A stretch of DNA of 25,063 bases from CALBZH01 sp964538515 (GTDB lineage Bacteria > Desulfobacterota > Syntrophobacteria > Syntrophobacterales > Syntrophobacteraceae), in contig CAZIEW010000078.1 in assembly GCA_964538515.1 (NCBI GenBank), forward strand, positions 1-25,063, written 5' to 3'. The notes beneath the pieces were generated by a model. The model had not been told where the DNA came from. It saw only the letters and a program-made list of their open reading frames with translations, and did not search any database. Of this stretch, positions 7,254 to 14,720 are shown one piece after another (the stretch's first letter is position 1; the number at the start of each line of letters is the position of its first letter). Both the position numbers and the translations under genes were made by a program.

Positions 7254-8534
7254 ATGAAGCGTTATGCGTACGGTGCACTGGTGGCTCTTGCGGCCACGCT
7301 GCTCTTGTTCAATGTGAGTGGTCCATGGGCTCAGCAGCCCGCCCCACCCGCTCCAACCGCAGGGCCTGAGGCCAAGCCCGAGGCAAAGCCGGCCGAACAG
7401 CCTGCCGAGACGAAAGCCGAAACAGCAGCCGTTTCCATTAAGCTCGATAAGACAACGCTCGACAACGGGGGAGCCATCCAGGTGACCGGCTCCTCGGCAC
7501 CCGGAAAGCCCGTCTACCTGGAAGTCTGGGCCGAGGATCAGGTGAGGGCGTCCCGATTCGACGCGGAAGTCGACAAAGAAACCGGCAAGAGGCCTTACAT
7601 CCTGTACATGACTCATGAAATGCCGGCCTATTATCGGATCTTCCTGCCGACCACGCTCAAGGAGGGTTTGGAGAAGGTCAAGGCCGAAAAGAGCAAGTGG
7701 AGCTATTCCCAAGCCTTGAAAGACCTAGGGGCTGAGGCCGCCTACTCGGTGCCTGCGAAAATCAAGATCGACCGCTATCAAGCCACGTTGATGGGAAGCG
7801 TCATCGGCTCTCGGGGCGAATTGCTGCCGGCAGCCGATGAAAAAGAGACCAAGAAGCGCTCCATGCAGCTCATCAAGGCCCGATTCCGAAGCCCGGGCAA
7901 GGTGTTCGCCCCGACGGTGGAAGTGAAGCCCGACGGCACCTTCACCGCCAAAGTGACCATCGAAGCGGGCTCCGCACCCGGCAAGTATTCCATCCGTGCC
8001 GTGTCGGATAAAGACTCCAAGAGCCAGGTGCTCACGGTCGAGAACAAAGTCCAATTCCCCTATATCTACATGAGCAACGCCGGGACGAGCCTCAACATTT
8101 TCGGTCCGTTCTTTCTCTGCCTCGCCATCTCCATCTTCGGAGTCCTCATGGGTGCGGGCGGCGGCTTCATTCTCAATCCCCTTCTTGTGACCTTTTGGCC
8201 CTTGCCCCATACGGTCGTCGCCGGAACCGTCATGCCCACCGTGCTCTTCTCCCAGGGAAGCGGCATCTACAACTATTCCAAGATCAAATTCATCAATTGG
8301 AAGCTGGGTGTGAGTATCGGCCTGGCCATGGTTGTCGGGGGCTTCATCGGGCCGAAGATGACCGAGCTGATCACTCTGGATCAGTACAAGTTCGTCTTTG
8401 GCTGGATTCTTGTGGTGCTCGCCTTGCTGATGTTCTGGCAGACGACCCCCGGCTACATCGCCAAGAACAAGAAGGAGCAGGCCATTTTGAAGGAATTCAA
8501 GCAGAAGGCTGAAGCAGCCGCAGCGGGTAAGTAG
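7254..8534 (+). CDS. N-terminal half of a split TauE/SafE-type transporter with a large periplasmic domain
   Basis: The start at 7254 follows GGAAGGGAG and begins a clear Sec signal peptide (MKRYAYGALVALAATLLL, likely cut after PWA near residue 26). A Pro/Ala/Glu/Lys-rich linker follows (about 27-62), then a beta-rich, Ig-like periplasmic domain to about residue 280. Four hydrophobic segments come next, the first holding GVLMGAGGGFILNPLL, a glycine-rich motif of the TauE/SafE (DUF81) anion exporter family. A charged Lys/Ala tail ends it. The product is 426 residues. Standard TauE proteins have eight membrane segments in two homologous halves; this gene supplies only the first half, and the next gene supplies the second. 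Family members export sulfite or sulfoacetate, or transport related anions. The substrate here is not shown, although a sulfur oxyanion would fit the likely organism. Confidence 0.82.
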   Translation: MKRYAYGALVALAATLLLFNVSGPWAQQPAPPAPTAGPEAKPEAKPAEQPAETKAETAAVSIKLDKTTLDNGGAIQVTGSSAPGKPVYLEVWAEDQVRASRFDAEVDKETGKRPYILYMTHEMPAYYRIFLPTTLKEGLEKVKAEKSKWSYSQALKDLGAEAAYSVPAKIKIDRYQATLMGSVIGSRGELLPAADEKETKKRSMQLIKARFRSPGKVFAPTVEVKPDGTFTAKVTIEAGSAPGKYSIRAVSDKDSKSQVLTVENKVQFPYIYMSNAGTSLNIFGPFFLCLAISIFGVLMGAGGGFILNPLLVTFWPLPHTVVAGTVMPTVLFSQGSGIYNYSKIKFINWKLGVSIGLAMVVGGFIGPKMTELITLDQYKFVFGWILVVLALLMFWQTTPGYIAKNKKEQAILKEFKQKAEAAAAGK

Positions 8535-8630
8535 CCGGGCAGTGGAAGCATGCATCTGCGCTGATGAAACGGGTCACTCAATCGCAAACCAGGGCTCAGG
8601 AGCCTTGAGGCTACAGAAGGAGCAAGGGAA

Positions 8631-9020
8631 ATGATCGTCGAGTTTTGGGGACAGGAATTCAAGGTCAATGTGATTTTCGGTTGCATCGGAGGTTTTCTGA
8701 TTGCCGTCGTATCCTCCATGTTCGGCTTCGGGGGAGGTCCCTTCATGGTTCCCCTCATGACAGTCGGTCTGGGGCTTCCCATGTACGTGGTCGTGGGAAG
8801 CTCGCTTCTGGCGATCTTCTTCAACACGCTGATGGGGACGGCACGCCATTACCAGTTCGGCAACTTCGACCCGATGTTCTTTCTCATCATGTTTCCTGCG
8901 GCCATTCTGGGCGGCTACATCGCCCCCCAGATCGCCAAGCGCATAAGCCCGCTTATGGTAAAACGGGTCGCCGTCTTGGGCCTGCTCATTCTTGCGGCCA
9001 ACCTTCTCGGTTTGTTCTAA
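8631..9020 (+). CDS. C-terminal half of a split TauE/SafE-type transporter
   Basis: This 129-residue membrane protein has four predicted hydrophobic helices (about 14-34, 44-68, 82-101, 108-128). It carries SSMFGFGGGPFMVPLM, the second-half counterpart of the glycine-rich motif in the preceding gene. AAGGAG lies eight bases before the ATG. It is 96 bases after the first-half gene and likely co-transcribed, so the two products may combine into one eight-helix carrier. Each half contains its own start, ribosome site and stop, and the first half ends in a hydrophilic tail. This argues for a true two-gene arrangement rather than a recent frameshift. Confidence 0.82.
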   Translation: MIVEFWGQEFKVNVIFGCIGGFLIAVVSSMFGFGGGPFMVPLMTVGLGLPMYVVVGSSLLAIFFNTLMGTARHYQFGNFDPMFFLIMFPAAILGGYIAPQIAKRISPLMVKRVAVLGLLILAANLLGLF

Positions 9021-9024
9021 AGCG

Positions 9025-9056
9025 ATCGGCGTGTGAGCGCCCGCTCACACGCCGAT
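9025..9056. terminator. Strong hairpin, probable terminator after the split transporter
   Basis: ATCGGCGTGTGAGC (9025-9038) is perfectly complementary to GCTCACACGCCGAT (9043-9056) across a four-base loop. This gives a 14-bp stem five bases after the transporter stop. A C-rich tract, not a T-run, follows, so it may be a non-canonical or factor-assisted terminator. Confidence 0.7.
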
Positions 9057-9125
9057 TCCCCCTCCCCCCATTTGTCCCGCACACCCTCCGAACGCTGCCG
9101 CGGCCCTCGCTCCCAGGGGCGCAGT

Positions 9126-9155
9126 CTCTCAGAGGGGGGCCTTCTCCTCTGAGAG
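9126..9155. terminator. Second hairpin between convergent genes
   Basis: CTCTCAGAGG (9126-9135) pairs perfectly with CCTCTGAGAG (9146-9155) around a ten-base loop. It lies 51 bases beyond the stop of the minus-strand lipoprotein gene and past the transporter hairpin, so it could terminate either strand. It lacks a T-run. Confidence 0.5.
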
Positions 9156-9205
9156 CAAAGCTCCCTGATCGCACCCGCTTCCCTTTCGGTTCGGGGCGCC
9201 CTGCC

Positions 9206-9694
9206 TCACAGGTCGAATTCGGCCTTCACATGCAGGGTAAACCTGGGGATCGCTCGGTCGTTGGTGGTGATGACGGTCGACTTTTCCGCCCCCCCGATGC
9301 AGGTTTTCGGATCAACGGCCACCCTTATCTTTCCTTCCCCGCCCGGGGGAATGGCCCGATCGTATTTGGGCACCGTACTGCCTCAACTGGGAGCCACCTC
9401 CTTGATCTTTAGGACCGACTGCCCGACATTCTTCACCTTAAAATCATGAATGAGAAGCTTGTCCTCAGACACCTTCCCGAAATCGAACTCCGTTTCCGGC
9501 ACCTCCAGGGCAGGCCCCGTCCCGCGAATCTCGGCCAGCTCGGCCTCGGACCTGGTCGAAACCGCCGGCACCCGGTACTTATCGAGATCACAAGACTGTG
9601 GCTTTCCAATCCAAGGGAGGTACTTCACATAGCTGCATCCCGCGAGTCCCGTCAGGAACAGGCCGCAAGCAGCAATCGCACCCAACTTCCTCAT
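9206..9694 (-). CDS. DUF1573 lipoprotein with in-frame UGA at codon 104 (candidate selenoprotein, or nonsense mutation)
   Basis: The first 103 codons encode a lipoprotein signal (MRKLGAIAACGLFLTGLAGC, lipobox Cys20) and the start of a DUF1573 beta-sandwich (FDFGKVSEDKLLIHDFKVKN). At 9383-9385 the frame meets TGA, then stays open for 58 more codons. These continue the same domain (YDRAIPPGGEGKIRVAVD, then STVITTND) to a TGA stop at 9206-9208. The UGA falls at KEVAPS-x-GST, where the family normally has the first Cys of an SCGCT motif. Reading UGA as selenocysteine gives a normal-length 162-residue domain protein with Sec104 and a possible partner Cys132. The competing explanation is a single TGC-to-TGA change or sequencing error. 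Without readthrough the product is a 103-residue truncated lipoprotein. The acyl-CoA dehydrogenase gene ends 27 bases upstream. The protein should face the periplasm. Confidence 0.72.
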
Positions 9695-9721
9695 TCCTTC
9701 TCGTCCTCCATTGAGCTTTGC

Positions 9722-11380
9722 TCAAACCTCTCGCCCCATCCATGAAGCGATTCGGTGATGCAGCCTTTCCCGCTGATCGGGAAGGACCCTTCCGGCTCGC
9801 CGGGACATCTCTCTGGCCTCGAGCAGGAAGTAACGGTAGAGATCCACCTTCTTTGTTGTGGCCTGCGACCCGCTGCCTCGTGCATCGGATGCAGCAGAGA
9901 GAAGGCCAATCACCGCGTACGCGTACAGGCTCACCAGGGTGATCCGCCGCAGCAGAAACTGCTTCTCGATCAGCTTCCTGCCATAGGCCATAAACCCCAT
10001 CGCCAACAATCGATTCACGGCCCAAACCGCGTGTCGCACAAAGCGACACGCCCCTGGAAATCCCGCTTCCCCAAAGTCCGGGCACAGTCGACGTTTCGGA
10101 ATACAAGCCTTCAGCAGAAAGAGCAACCGCTTCCAGGAGCTCATCCCAGACCGTTGCATGAATGCCTCCCATTTGCGCACCAGGAACAGGGCGGGGTACA
10201 TGGAATGGATTTCGGTCGTTCCCTCGAATACCGTCGTCACGCGAAAGTCGCGCATTCGCTTTTCATAAGGCTGCGTCGTCAGGTAGCCTGAGCCTCCGGC
10301 CACCTGGAGGGCATCGTAAACCGCTTCCCAGGCCCGAGTCGTTGCAAAGAGCTTGCAATGAGACGTTTCCATGGCCACATTGGCCAGGGGGTCCCGTTCC
10401 AGCAGCTTGGCGGTCAGATCGATCATCGCGGCGCTCGCCACGGCATTGACCTTCGCGCGGACCAGCTTTTCCTGGATCAGCGGAAACTCTCCGATCGGCA
10501 CCCCGAACTGCTTTCTGCTCGAAGCACGGTGCCGCATGTCGTGTAAAGACTGCTCCATGATCGCGGTGGACGCCTGGGCCAGGGCCAGTCGCCCGTAATT
10601 GAGCACCGTCATGGCGATTCTGAAGCCTTCCCCTGGGCTGCCCAGCAGGTTTTCCACCGGCACACGCACGTTTCGGAATTGGATGGCGGCCGTGGAGCTC
10701 GCCTTGAGCCCCATCTTGGGCATGTCCTTTCCGACGCGAACTCCTTCCCACCCCGTCTCGACGATAAATGCTCCCATGAACCCGGGACGCCGGCTGTCGA
10801 GCTGGGCGAGCACGGTTAAGGCCTGCGCGTAGTTGGCGTTCGTGATGTACGTTTTCTGGCCGTTGAGAACATAGTGGGAACCGTCCGGACTGAGCACGGC
10901 CTCGGTTTGGATATGCTGTGCATCGGAGCCGACGAGAGGCTCCGTCAGGGCGAACGCGAAAACCATCTCGCCACGGGCCGCCGGAGGCAGGTATCGCCGC
11001 TTCTGGGATTCGCTTCCGAAGAGCTGGATCGCCTTGATCCCGATCGAAAGATGTGCCAGGCACACCATCGCCGTTGAGAGATCCAGCCGGACCATCTCAC
11101 CGACCAGGCCCAGATACTCCCTGAGACCCAATTCAGACCCTCCATAGGTCTCCGGGATGGTAGCCCCGAACAACCCAATCTTCGCCATCTGCTGGAGAAG
11201 CTCGGCCGGAATGTGCCCCCGTCGTTCGATTTCTTCGGGTGGAATCCCTTTCAGCATCTCACGGTAGGACTGGATGGTGTCGATCACCTTGGCCCGATTC
11301 ATTCCCAGGTCAGAGAGCTCAAGAGGCGACCAGTCCGGTTCCCCGCGATACAGTCCCTCGAGCAATCCCGCTGTTGTCAT
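9722..11380 (-). CDS. Acyl-CoA dehydrogenase with C-terminal extension
   Basis: The 552-residue protein shows the acyl-CoA dehydrogenase fold from about residue 35 to 420. FAD- and substrate-contact stretches are visible (FALTEPLVGSDA near 143-154; YITNANYA near 178-185). VFEGTTEIH places the catalytic base at Glu386, the position used by VLCAD and MCAD types. About 130 further residues follow, rich in aromatic and basic residues and ending with GREV. Such extensions occur in VLCAD/ACAD9-like enzymes, where they support membrane association or dimerisation. The expected role is the first step of beta-oxidation on CoA thioesters, with electrons passed to ETF. GGAG is seven bases before the ATG. 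It sits between a J-domain protein gene and a lipoprotein gene, which gives no clue to chain length or pathway. No ETF genes are in the window. Confidence 0.92.
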   Translation of the reverse strand: MTTAGLLEGLYRGEPDWSPLELSDLGMNRAKVIDTIQSYREMLKGIPPEEIERRGHIPAELLQQMAKIGLFGATIPETYGGSELGLREYLGLVGEMVRLDLSTAMVCLAHLSIGIKAIQLFGSESQKRRYLPPAARGEMVFAFALTEPLVGSDAQHIQTEAVLSPDGSHYVLNGQKTYITNANYAQALTVLAQLDSRRPGFMGAFIVETGWEGVRVGKDMPKMGLKASSTAAIQFRNVRVPVENLLGSPGEGFRIAMTVLNYGRLALAQASTAIMEQSLHDMRHRASSRKQFGVPIGEFPLIQEKLVRAKVNAVASAAMIDLTAKLLERDPLANVAMETSHCKLFATTRAWEAVYDALQVAGGSGYLTTQPYEKRMRDFRVTTVFEGTTEIHSMYPALFLVRKWEAFMQRSGMSSWKRLLFLLKACIPKRRLCPDFGEAGFPGACRFVRHAVWAVNRLLAMGFMAYGRKLIEKQFLLRRITLVSLYAYAVIGLLSAASDARGSGSQATTKKVDLYRYFLLEAREMSRRAGRVLPDQRERLHHRIASWMGREV

Positions 11381-11477
11381 ACTGTGTCTCCGCGTCCATC
11401 AAAAGGCAACGAATCAGGGGTACCACCCCCGGGGAAGCTTGGCACCTCTCCGCTCCCCCTTTCTCGCGACAAAAGAC

Positions 11478-12755
11478 TCATTTTCGCTGGGAATTCCCAT
11501 CTGGCAAGACAAACCTCAAAACGCCCGCCGTGTCCACAACGTTCTGCACTCTGCCATTCCGAAAAACAACATTTGAGAACTGATAGAACCAGACGTTGCC
11601 TCGAACGGAAGTCGGCGTGCCCTGGATGGCGAGCACCTCGTCCGTGGAGCTCCCGATGGTGAAGCTGGAATTGGATTCCGCCCAAAGCAGATCCGAGGAT
11701 GGGAGCATTTTCACTTTCAAGGATCCGAAATAATTATCGAATCCATCGACACGACCATTCCTGAGCGAGATCTCGCTGAAACCGTAGAACCACTTCGACC
11801 CTTCGACGCGGGTGGGGGTTCCTTGGATGCTCAGGACCTCGTCACTCGTCGACCCAAGCGTAAAATACTGAGAAGCGGTCTCGGGAGAAACGCGAGCCGG
11901 TGCCATGCGCACTCGCAGCTCGCCCCCAAAGTTGTTGTAGCGGACCACTTTCCCGTCTTTGAACGAAACATCGGAAAGTCCATAAACCCATGTCAGGCCA
12001 TGAACCCGCTCGGGCGCCCCCTGAGCCCGCAGGACTTCCTCTTGGGTGGATCCGAGGGTGAAGCTGGCATGATCTCGCGACGGGAAGAGACGCGTGATGG
12101 GCAGTCGGCGGGCCTTTCCCGCAGGCGAAGACAAGGGGCGCTCATCGTCTTGGGGGGTGTGCACATCCGCGGGCGGTTCACCGGGCTGCCCCTGGGTGGG
12201 CCACGGCGGTGCCGGAAGCCCTGGATCCTGTTTCGGTGCGGTGTCGCGTCGAGCGCCGGGAACCGACAGTCGCTCCCAAGGCATCCAATTGACGATCGCC
12301 AGGAGAACGGCCAGGAGCAAGAGCGCCCGCCTGGGGCCGGATGCCAGGGATCTGAGCCATCCCATGGGAATCGACCATGCGGTCCGCGAAGGCGTCGGCC
12401 CTGTGCGACCCGGCGCCTCGAACCCTCCGGCAGGTTTGTCGGAGCCCTGTGTCGAAGTAGGGCGGGCCTGCGCCTCCGGACCGGTGGAAGCCCCTTCTCG
12501 ATGCGCTCGGGGGGCCCTGCTTTTCCTGACCTCCGGCTCCCAACTGGCGACAATCCGCCGATACGCCAGCGAGATGGCCTTGAACCGCTCCTCAGCCTGA
12601 TGCTGCTCCAGGGCCGATCGCTGATGGTAACGGTCAGGATGCCACTGCTTGACAAGATTCCTGAACGCGTGCTTCACCTCCTCCGGCTGCGCTCCCGAGC
12701 GGAGTCCGAGCGCTCGGTAGTCCTCCGGAGTGGCCTTGTCTGAACGCTTGGTCAT
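11478..12755 (-). CDS. Membrane-anchored J-domain protein with three BamE-like C-terminal repeats
   Basis: This is a 425-residue protein. Residues 8-73 are a DnaJ J-domain with an intact HPD (39-41), so it should stimulate an Hsp70. A low-complexity linker (74-135) leads to one membrane helix near 143-159 (ALLLLAVLLAIVNW), then a second Pro-rich linker. Three tandem units of about 54 residues follow (231-284, 297-350, 364-417). Each begins FTxGSxxxEVLxxQGxP and ends in a W-F/V-Y...FxxG/NGxV block. The opening resembles the BamE/SmpA-OmlA motif (short strand, helix, G-x-P). Topology would put the J-domain in the cytoplasm and the repeats in the periplasm. No Gly/Phe or zinc-finger region is present, so it is not DnaJ proper. 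Only a weak AGGTGA precedes the ATG. Confidence 0.85.
   Translation of the reverse strand: MTKRSDKATPEDYRALGLRSGAQPEEVKHAFRNLVKQWHPDRYHQRSALEQHQAEERFKAISLAYRRIVASWEPEVRKSRAPRAHREGASTGPEAQARPTSTQGSDKPAGGFEAPGRTGPTPSRTAWSIPMGWLRSLASGPRRALLLLAVLLAIVNWMPWERLSVPGARRDTAPKQDPGLPAPPWPTQGQPGEPPADVHTPQDDERPLSSPAGKARRLPITRLFPSRDHASFTLGSTQEEVLRAQGAPERVHGLTWVYGLSDVSFKDGKVVRYNNFGGELRVRMAPARVSPETASQYFTLGSTSDEVLSIQGTPTRVEGSKWFYGFSEISLRNGRVDGFDNYFGSLKVKMLPSSDLLWAESNSSFTIGSSTDEVLAIQGTPTSVRGNVWFYQFSNVVFRNGRVQNVVDTAGVLRFVLPDGNSQRK
11505..12065 (-). repeat. Three in-frame protein-level repeats inside the J-domain gene
   Basis: Units map to 11904-12065, 11706-11867 and 11505-11666, starting about 66-67 codons apart. 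They share GSTxDEVLxIQGTPTxVxG followed by WFYxFSxxxxRNGRV. Units two and three are closest to each other; the first is more diverged (QGAPERVHG, WVYGLS), suggesting successive duplication. Confidence 0.8.
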
Positions 12756-12904
12756 TTCTCGAGCTTCACCTGTCGCTTCAGAAAAACATTGCAGCCGGAC
12801 CCCGTTTGAGGGTGGAACTTCCTTTCTTCTCCGTGTAACATTTCGGTTATAACGGTGCCAAGCACAGACTTACTCTGTGGAAACGTACGCGGCGGCATTT
12901 CCGT

Positions 12905-12932
12905 TCAAGTTGCGCAGCACACCAATCGATAA
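12905..12932 (+). promoter_or_regulatory. Candidate sigma-28 (FliA) promoter upstream of the HDOD-csrA-fliW cluster
   Basis: TCAAGTTG at 12905-12912 and ATCGATAA at 12925-12932 each match six of eight bases of the flagellar sigma-28 elements (TAAAGTTT and GCCGATAA). The spacer is 12 bases instead of 11. The ATG of the HDOD gene lies 54 bases downstream. The flagellar regulators that follow make it plausible, but the match is imperfect. Confidence 0.33.
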
Positions 12933-12985
12933 ATGGGGTAAGCCGCACAATCCCTTATCCCGAATTGACCATAAGGAGCTCATGC

Positions 12986-13846
12986 ATGTCTCAAGTCGCT
13001 CAAACCGCGGCGCTTCCTGAGATTTTGGCGGCAGCGGAAAAACTGCCCCCTTTCCCCGACATCATTTGGCGTGTCACCCCCCTCATCCGCCGCATGGCCC
13101 CAGTTGCGCAGATCGAAGAAGTGATCAAATACGATCAAGCGATCACCGCCAGGATTCTCGCCGTCAGCCAGAGCTCCCAGTACTCCCGCAGGGGCGGTGG
13201 ATCCCTGCGAGAGGCCATCACCACGCTTGGAGACGACCAGCTGCTCGAGGTCATCATCACGGCCTGCGCCTCTCGCTATTTCACCGGAAATGCGTCCGGC
13301 TACGACCTTCGTGAAGGAGAGCTCTGGGAGCATGCCGTTTCGGTGGGCCTTCTCGCTGAAATCGTAGCCAGACGGCTCGGATGGAAGAATACCCTCACCG
13401 CGTACACGGCAGGGCTCTTGCACGACATTGGCAAGACCGTTTTGAATTATCACGTCAAGACGTATTTCAAGGACATTCTGGAGCTCGTCCGCGAGAGCAA
13501 GAAGACTTTCCTGGAAGCTGAACGAGAAGTGCTGGGAATCGACCACGAGCAACTTGGGGGTATCATTGCTAAGAGCTGGCGCTTCCCAAACGACATCACA
13601 ACGGCAATCGAGTTTCACCACCGCCCGAGCGAGGCCAAGGAGCACCAGCCGATCGCATCGCTGATTTACGTTGTGAACCGGATGGTCTCGGCTCTGGGCA
13701 TCGGATGCGGCGTAGACGGCTTTCTGCAGCCGAACCAGGACCAGGCGTTCCTGCAGCTGAACATCACCAGCCGGATGGTCGAGGAGTTTCTGATCGAGCT
13801 GGTTGAGGCGCAAGAAAGGACCAAGCAGTTCCTGATCACCGGCTAG
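12986..13846 (+). CDS. HDOD-domain signalling protein
   Basis: The start at 12986 follows AAGGAG by seven bases and is preferred to an in-frame ATG 21 bases earlier. The 286-residue protein has an HDOD domain over about residues 18-225: PPFPDIIWRV, then DQAITARILAVSQSS and GLLHDIGK (His146-Asp147). Many HDOD domains lose the HD pair; here His116, His146 and Asp147 suggest the metal site may be partly kept. HDOD proteins act in bacterial signalling, often in motility or cell-cycle control, usually as non-catalytic regulators. The downstream csrA and fliW genes support a link to flagellar regulation. No receiver, GAF or GGDEF domain is attached. Confidence 0.88.
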   Translation: MSQVAQTAALPEILAAAEKLPPFPDIIWRVTPLIRRMAPVAQIEEVIKYDQAITARILAVSQSSQYSRRGGGSLREAITTLGDDQLLEVIITACASRYFTGNASGYDLREGELWEHAVSVGLLAEIVARRLGWKNTLTAYTAGLLHDIGKTVLNYHVKTYFKDILELVRESKKTFLEAEREVLGIDHEQLGGIIAKSWRFPNDITTAIEFHHRPSEAKEHQPIASLIYVVNRMVSALGIGCGVDGFLQPNQDQAFLQLNITSRMVEEFLIELVEAQERTKQFLITG

Positions 13847-13971
13847 CGGCGTGCCCTGTCGACAGTCACGTCTTTTGTGCTTTAAACACTTGGCCGGATC
13901 TGATAGTTATCCAACAGGGATAGATACAGGCTGGGTCTTTGAGGCGCAAACACTCTAGAGCGTGAGGGTCC

Positions 13972-14262
13972 ATGCTAGTACTCACACGGAAGGTGGGCGA
14001 ATCCATTCGAATCGGGGACGACATCGAGGTCATCGTGACGGCGGTCGATCAGAACAAAGTAAGAATCGGTGTGAAGAGCCCGCGCAACATTCCCGTCTAC
14101 CGGGAGGAGCTTTATCGCCGGATCCAACTGGAGAACCAGCAGGCCGCAAACGTTGCCGTGAACGACCTCGAGGAAATGTTGAAGATCGTGAAAACCCCGG
14201 AGCCTTCCGAGAGCACGGTGAGTGAAGTGCCGACGACTCAGAAACACGCCATATCGAGCTAG
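13972..14262 (+). CDS. csrA: CsrA, global translational regulator / flagellin mRNA repressor
   Basis: The N-terminal 60 residues are a textbook CsrA: MLVLTRKVGESIRIGDDIEV, then VRIGVKSPRNIPVYREE with the RNA-binding Arg. The 96-residue product is longer than the roughly 61-residue E. coli protein, with a Gln/Ser/Thr-rich tail after residue 62. CsrA dimers bind GGA motifs in mRNA leaders; in flagellated bacteria outside the gammaproteobacteria they repress flagellin translation and are antagonised by FliW. fliW follows nine bases later, matching that pairing. GAGGG lies just before the ATG. The 125 bases upstream show no promoter I would call. Confidence 0.97.
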   Translation: MLVLTRKVGESIRIGDDIEVIVTAVDQNKVRIGVKSPRNIPVYREELYRRIQLENQQAANVAVNDLEEMLKIVKTPEPSESTVSEVPTTQKHAISS

Positions 14263-14271
14263 GTTGCAACG

Positions 14272-14688
14272 ATGCAGATTCAAACGACGCGCTTTGGCGC
14301 TCTGGATTTGGACGAATCGACGTTCATTCACTTTCCCTGGGGAATTCCAGGGTTTGAAGAGCTCAAACGATACGTGCTGATGGACCACCGCGAGGGGCCG
14401 CTCCAATGGCTTCAAGCCGTGGACGAGCCATCCGTCGCTTTTGTCGTCTGTCCTCCCGAGGTGGTAGGGGTTCGCTACACCGTCCCCGAGGAGAAGACCA
14501 CCCCGATTCAGGTGCAAACCCCGGAAGACCTTGTCTTGCTCGTGATGATCTCCTTCGACCAGACCGACAAGAATCTGCGTATTCACTTCCGAGGACCATT
14601 GCTTTTCAACGCCTCGAACCGTCAAGCGTATCAGTGGACCATCGATTCGAGTGAGATCGACCGATTCGTTGAGAAGATCCAGCCGTAG
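14272..14688 (+). CDS. fliW: FliW, flagellar assembly factor and CsrA antagonist
   Basis: The 138-residue protein matches FliW throughout: MQIQTTRFGALDLDESTFIHFPWGIPGFEE at the start (iron-free beta-barrel, GxPGFE signature), and LLVMISF and LLFNASNRQAYQ further on. FliW binds flagellin or, when flagellin is secreted, CsrA, relieving repression in a partner switch. The gene begins nine bases after csrA and has no good ribosome site of its own, so it may be translationally coupled to csrA. Flagellin genes are not in the window. Confidence 0.96.
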   Translation: MQIQTTRFGALDLDESTFIHFPWGIPGFEELKRYVLMDHREGPLQWLQAVDEPSVAFVVCPPEVVGVRYTVPEEKTTPIQVQTPEDLVLLVMISFDQTDKNLRIHFRGPLLFNASNRQAYQWTIDSSEIDRFVEKIQP

Positions 14689-14720
14689 TCTTTCCTTCCT
14701 GTTGTCGATTTGGGCCCGAG

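Noticed and set aside
9383..9694. A complete 103-residue lipoprotein ending at the first TGA
   Set aside because: The same frame continues the DUF1573 domain for 58 codons after the TGA, so the short form is annotated only as the outcome without readthrough.
12863..12879. CACAGA/TCTGTG inverted repeat between the J-domain and HDOD genes
   Set aside because: A six-base stem in a promoter region could be chance and no matching regulator is present.
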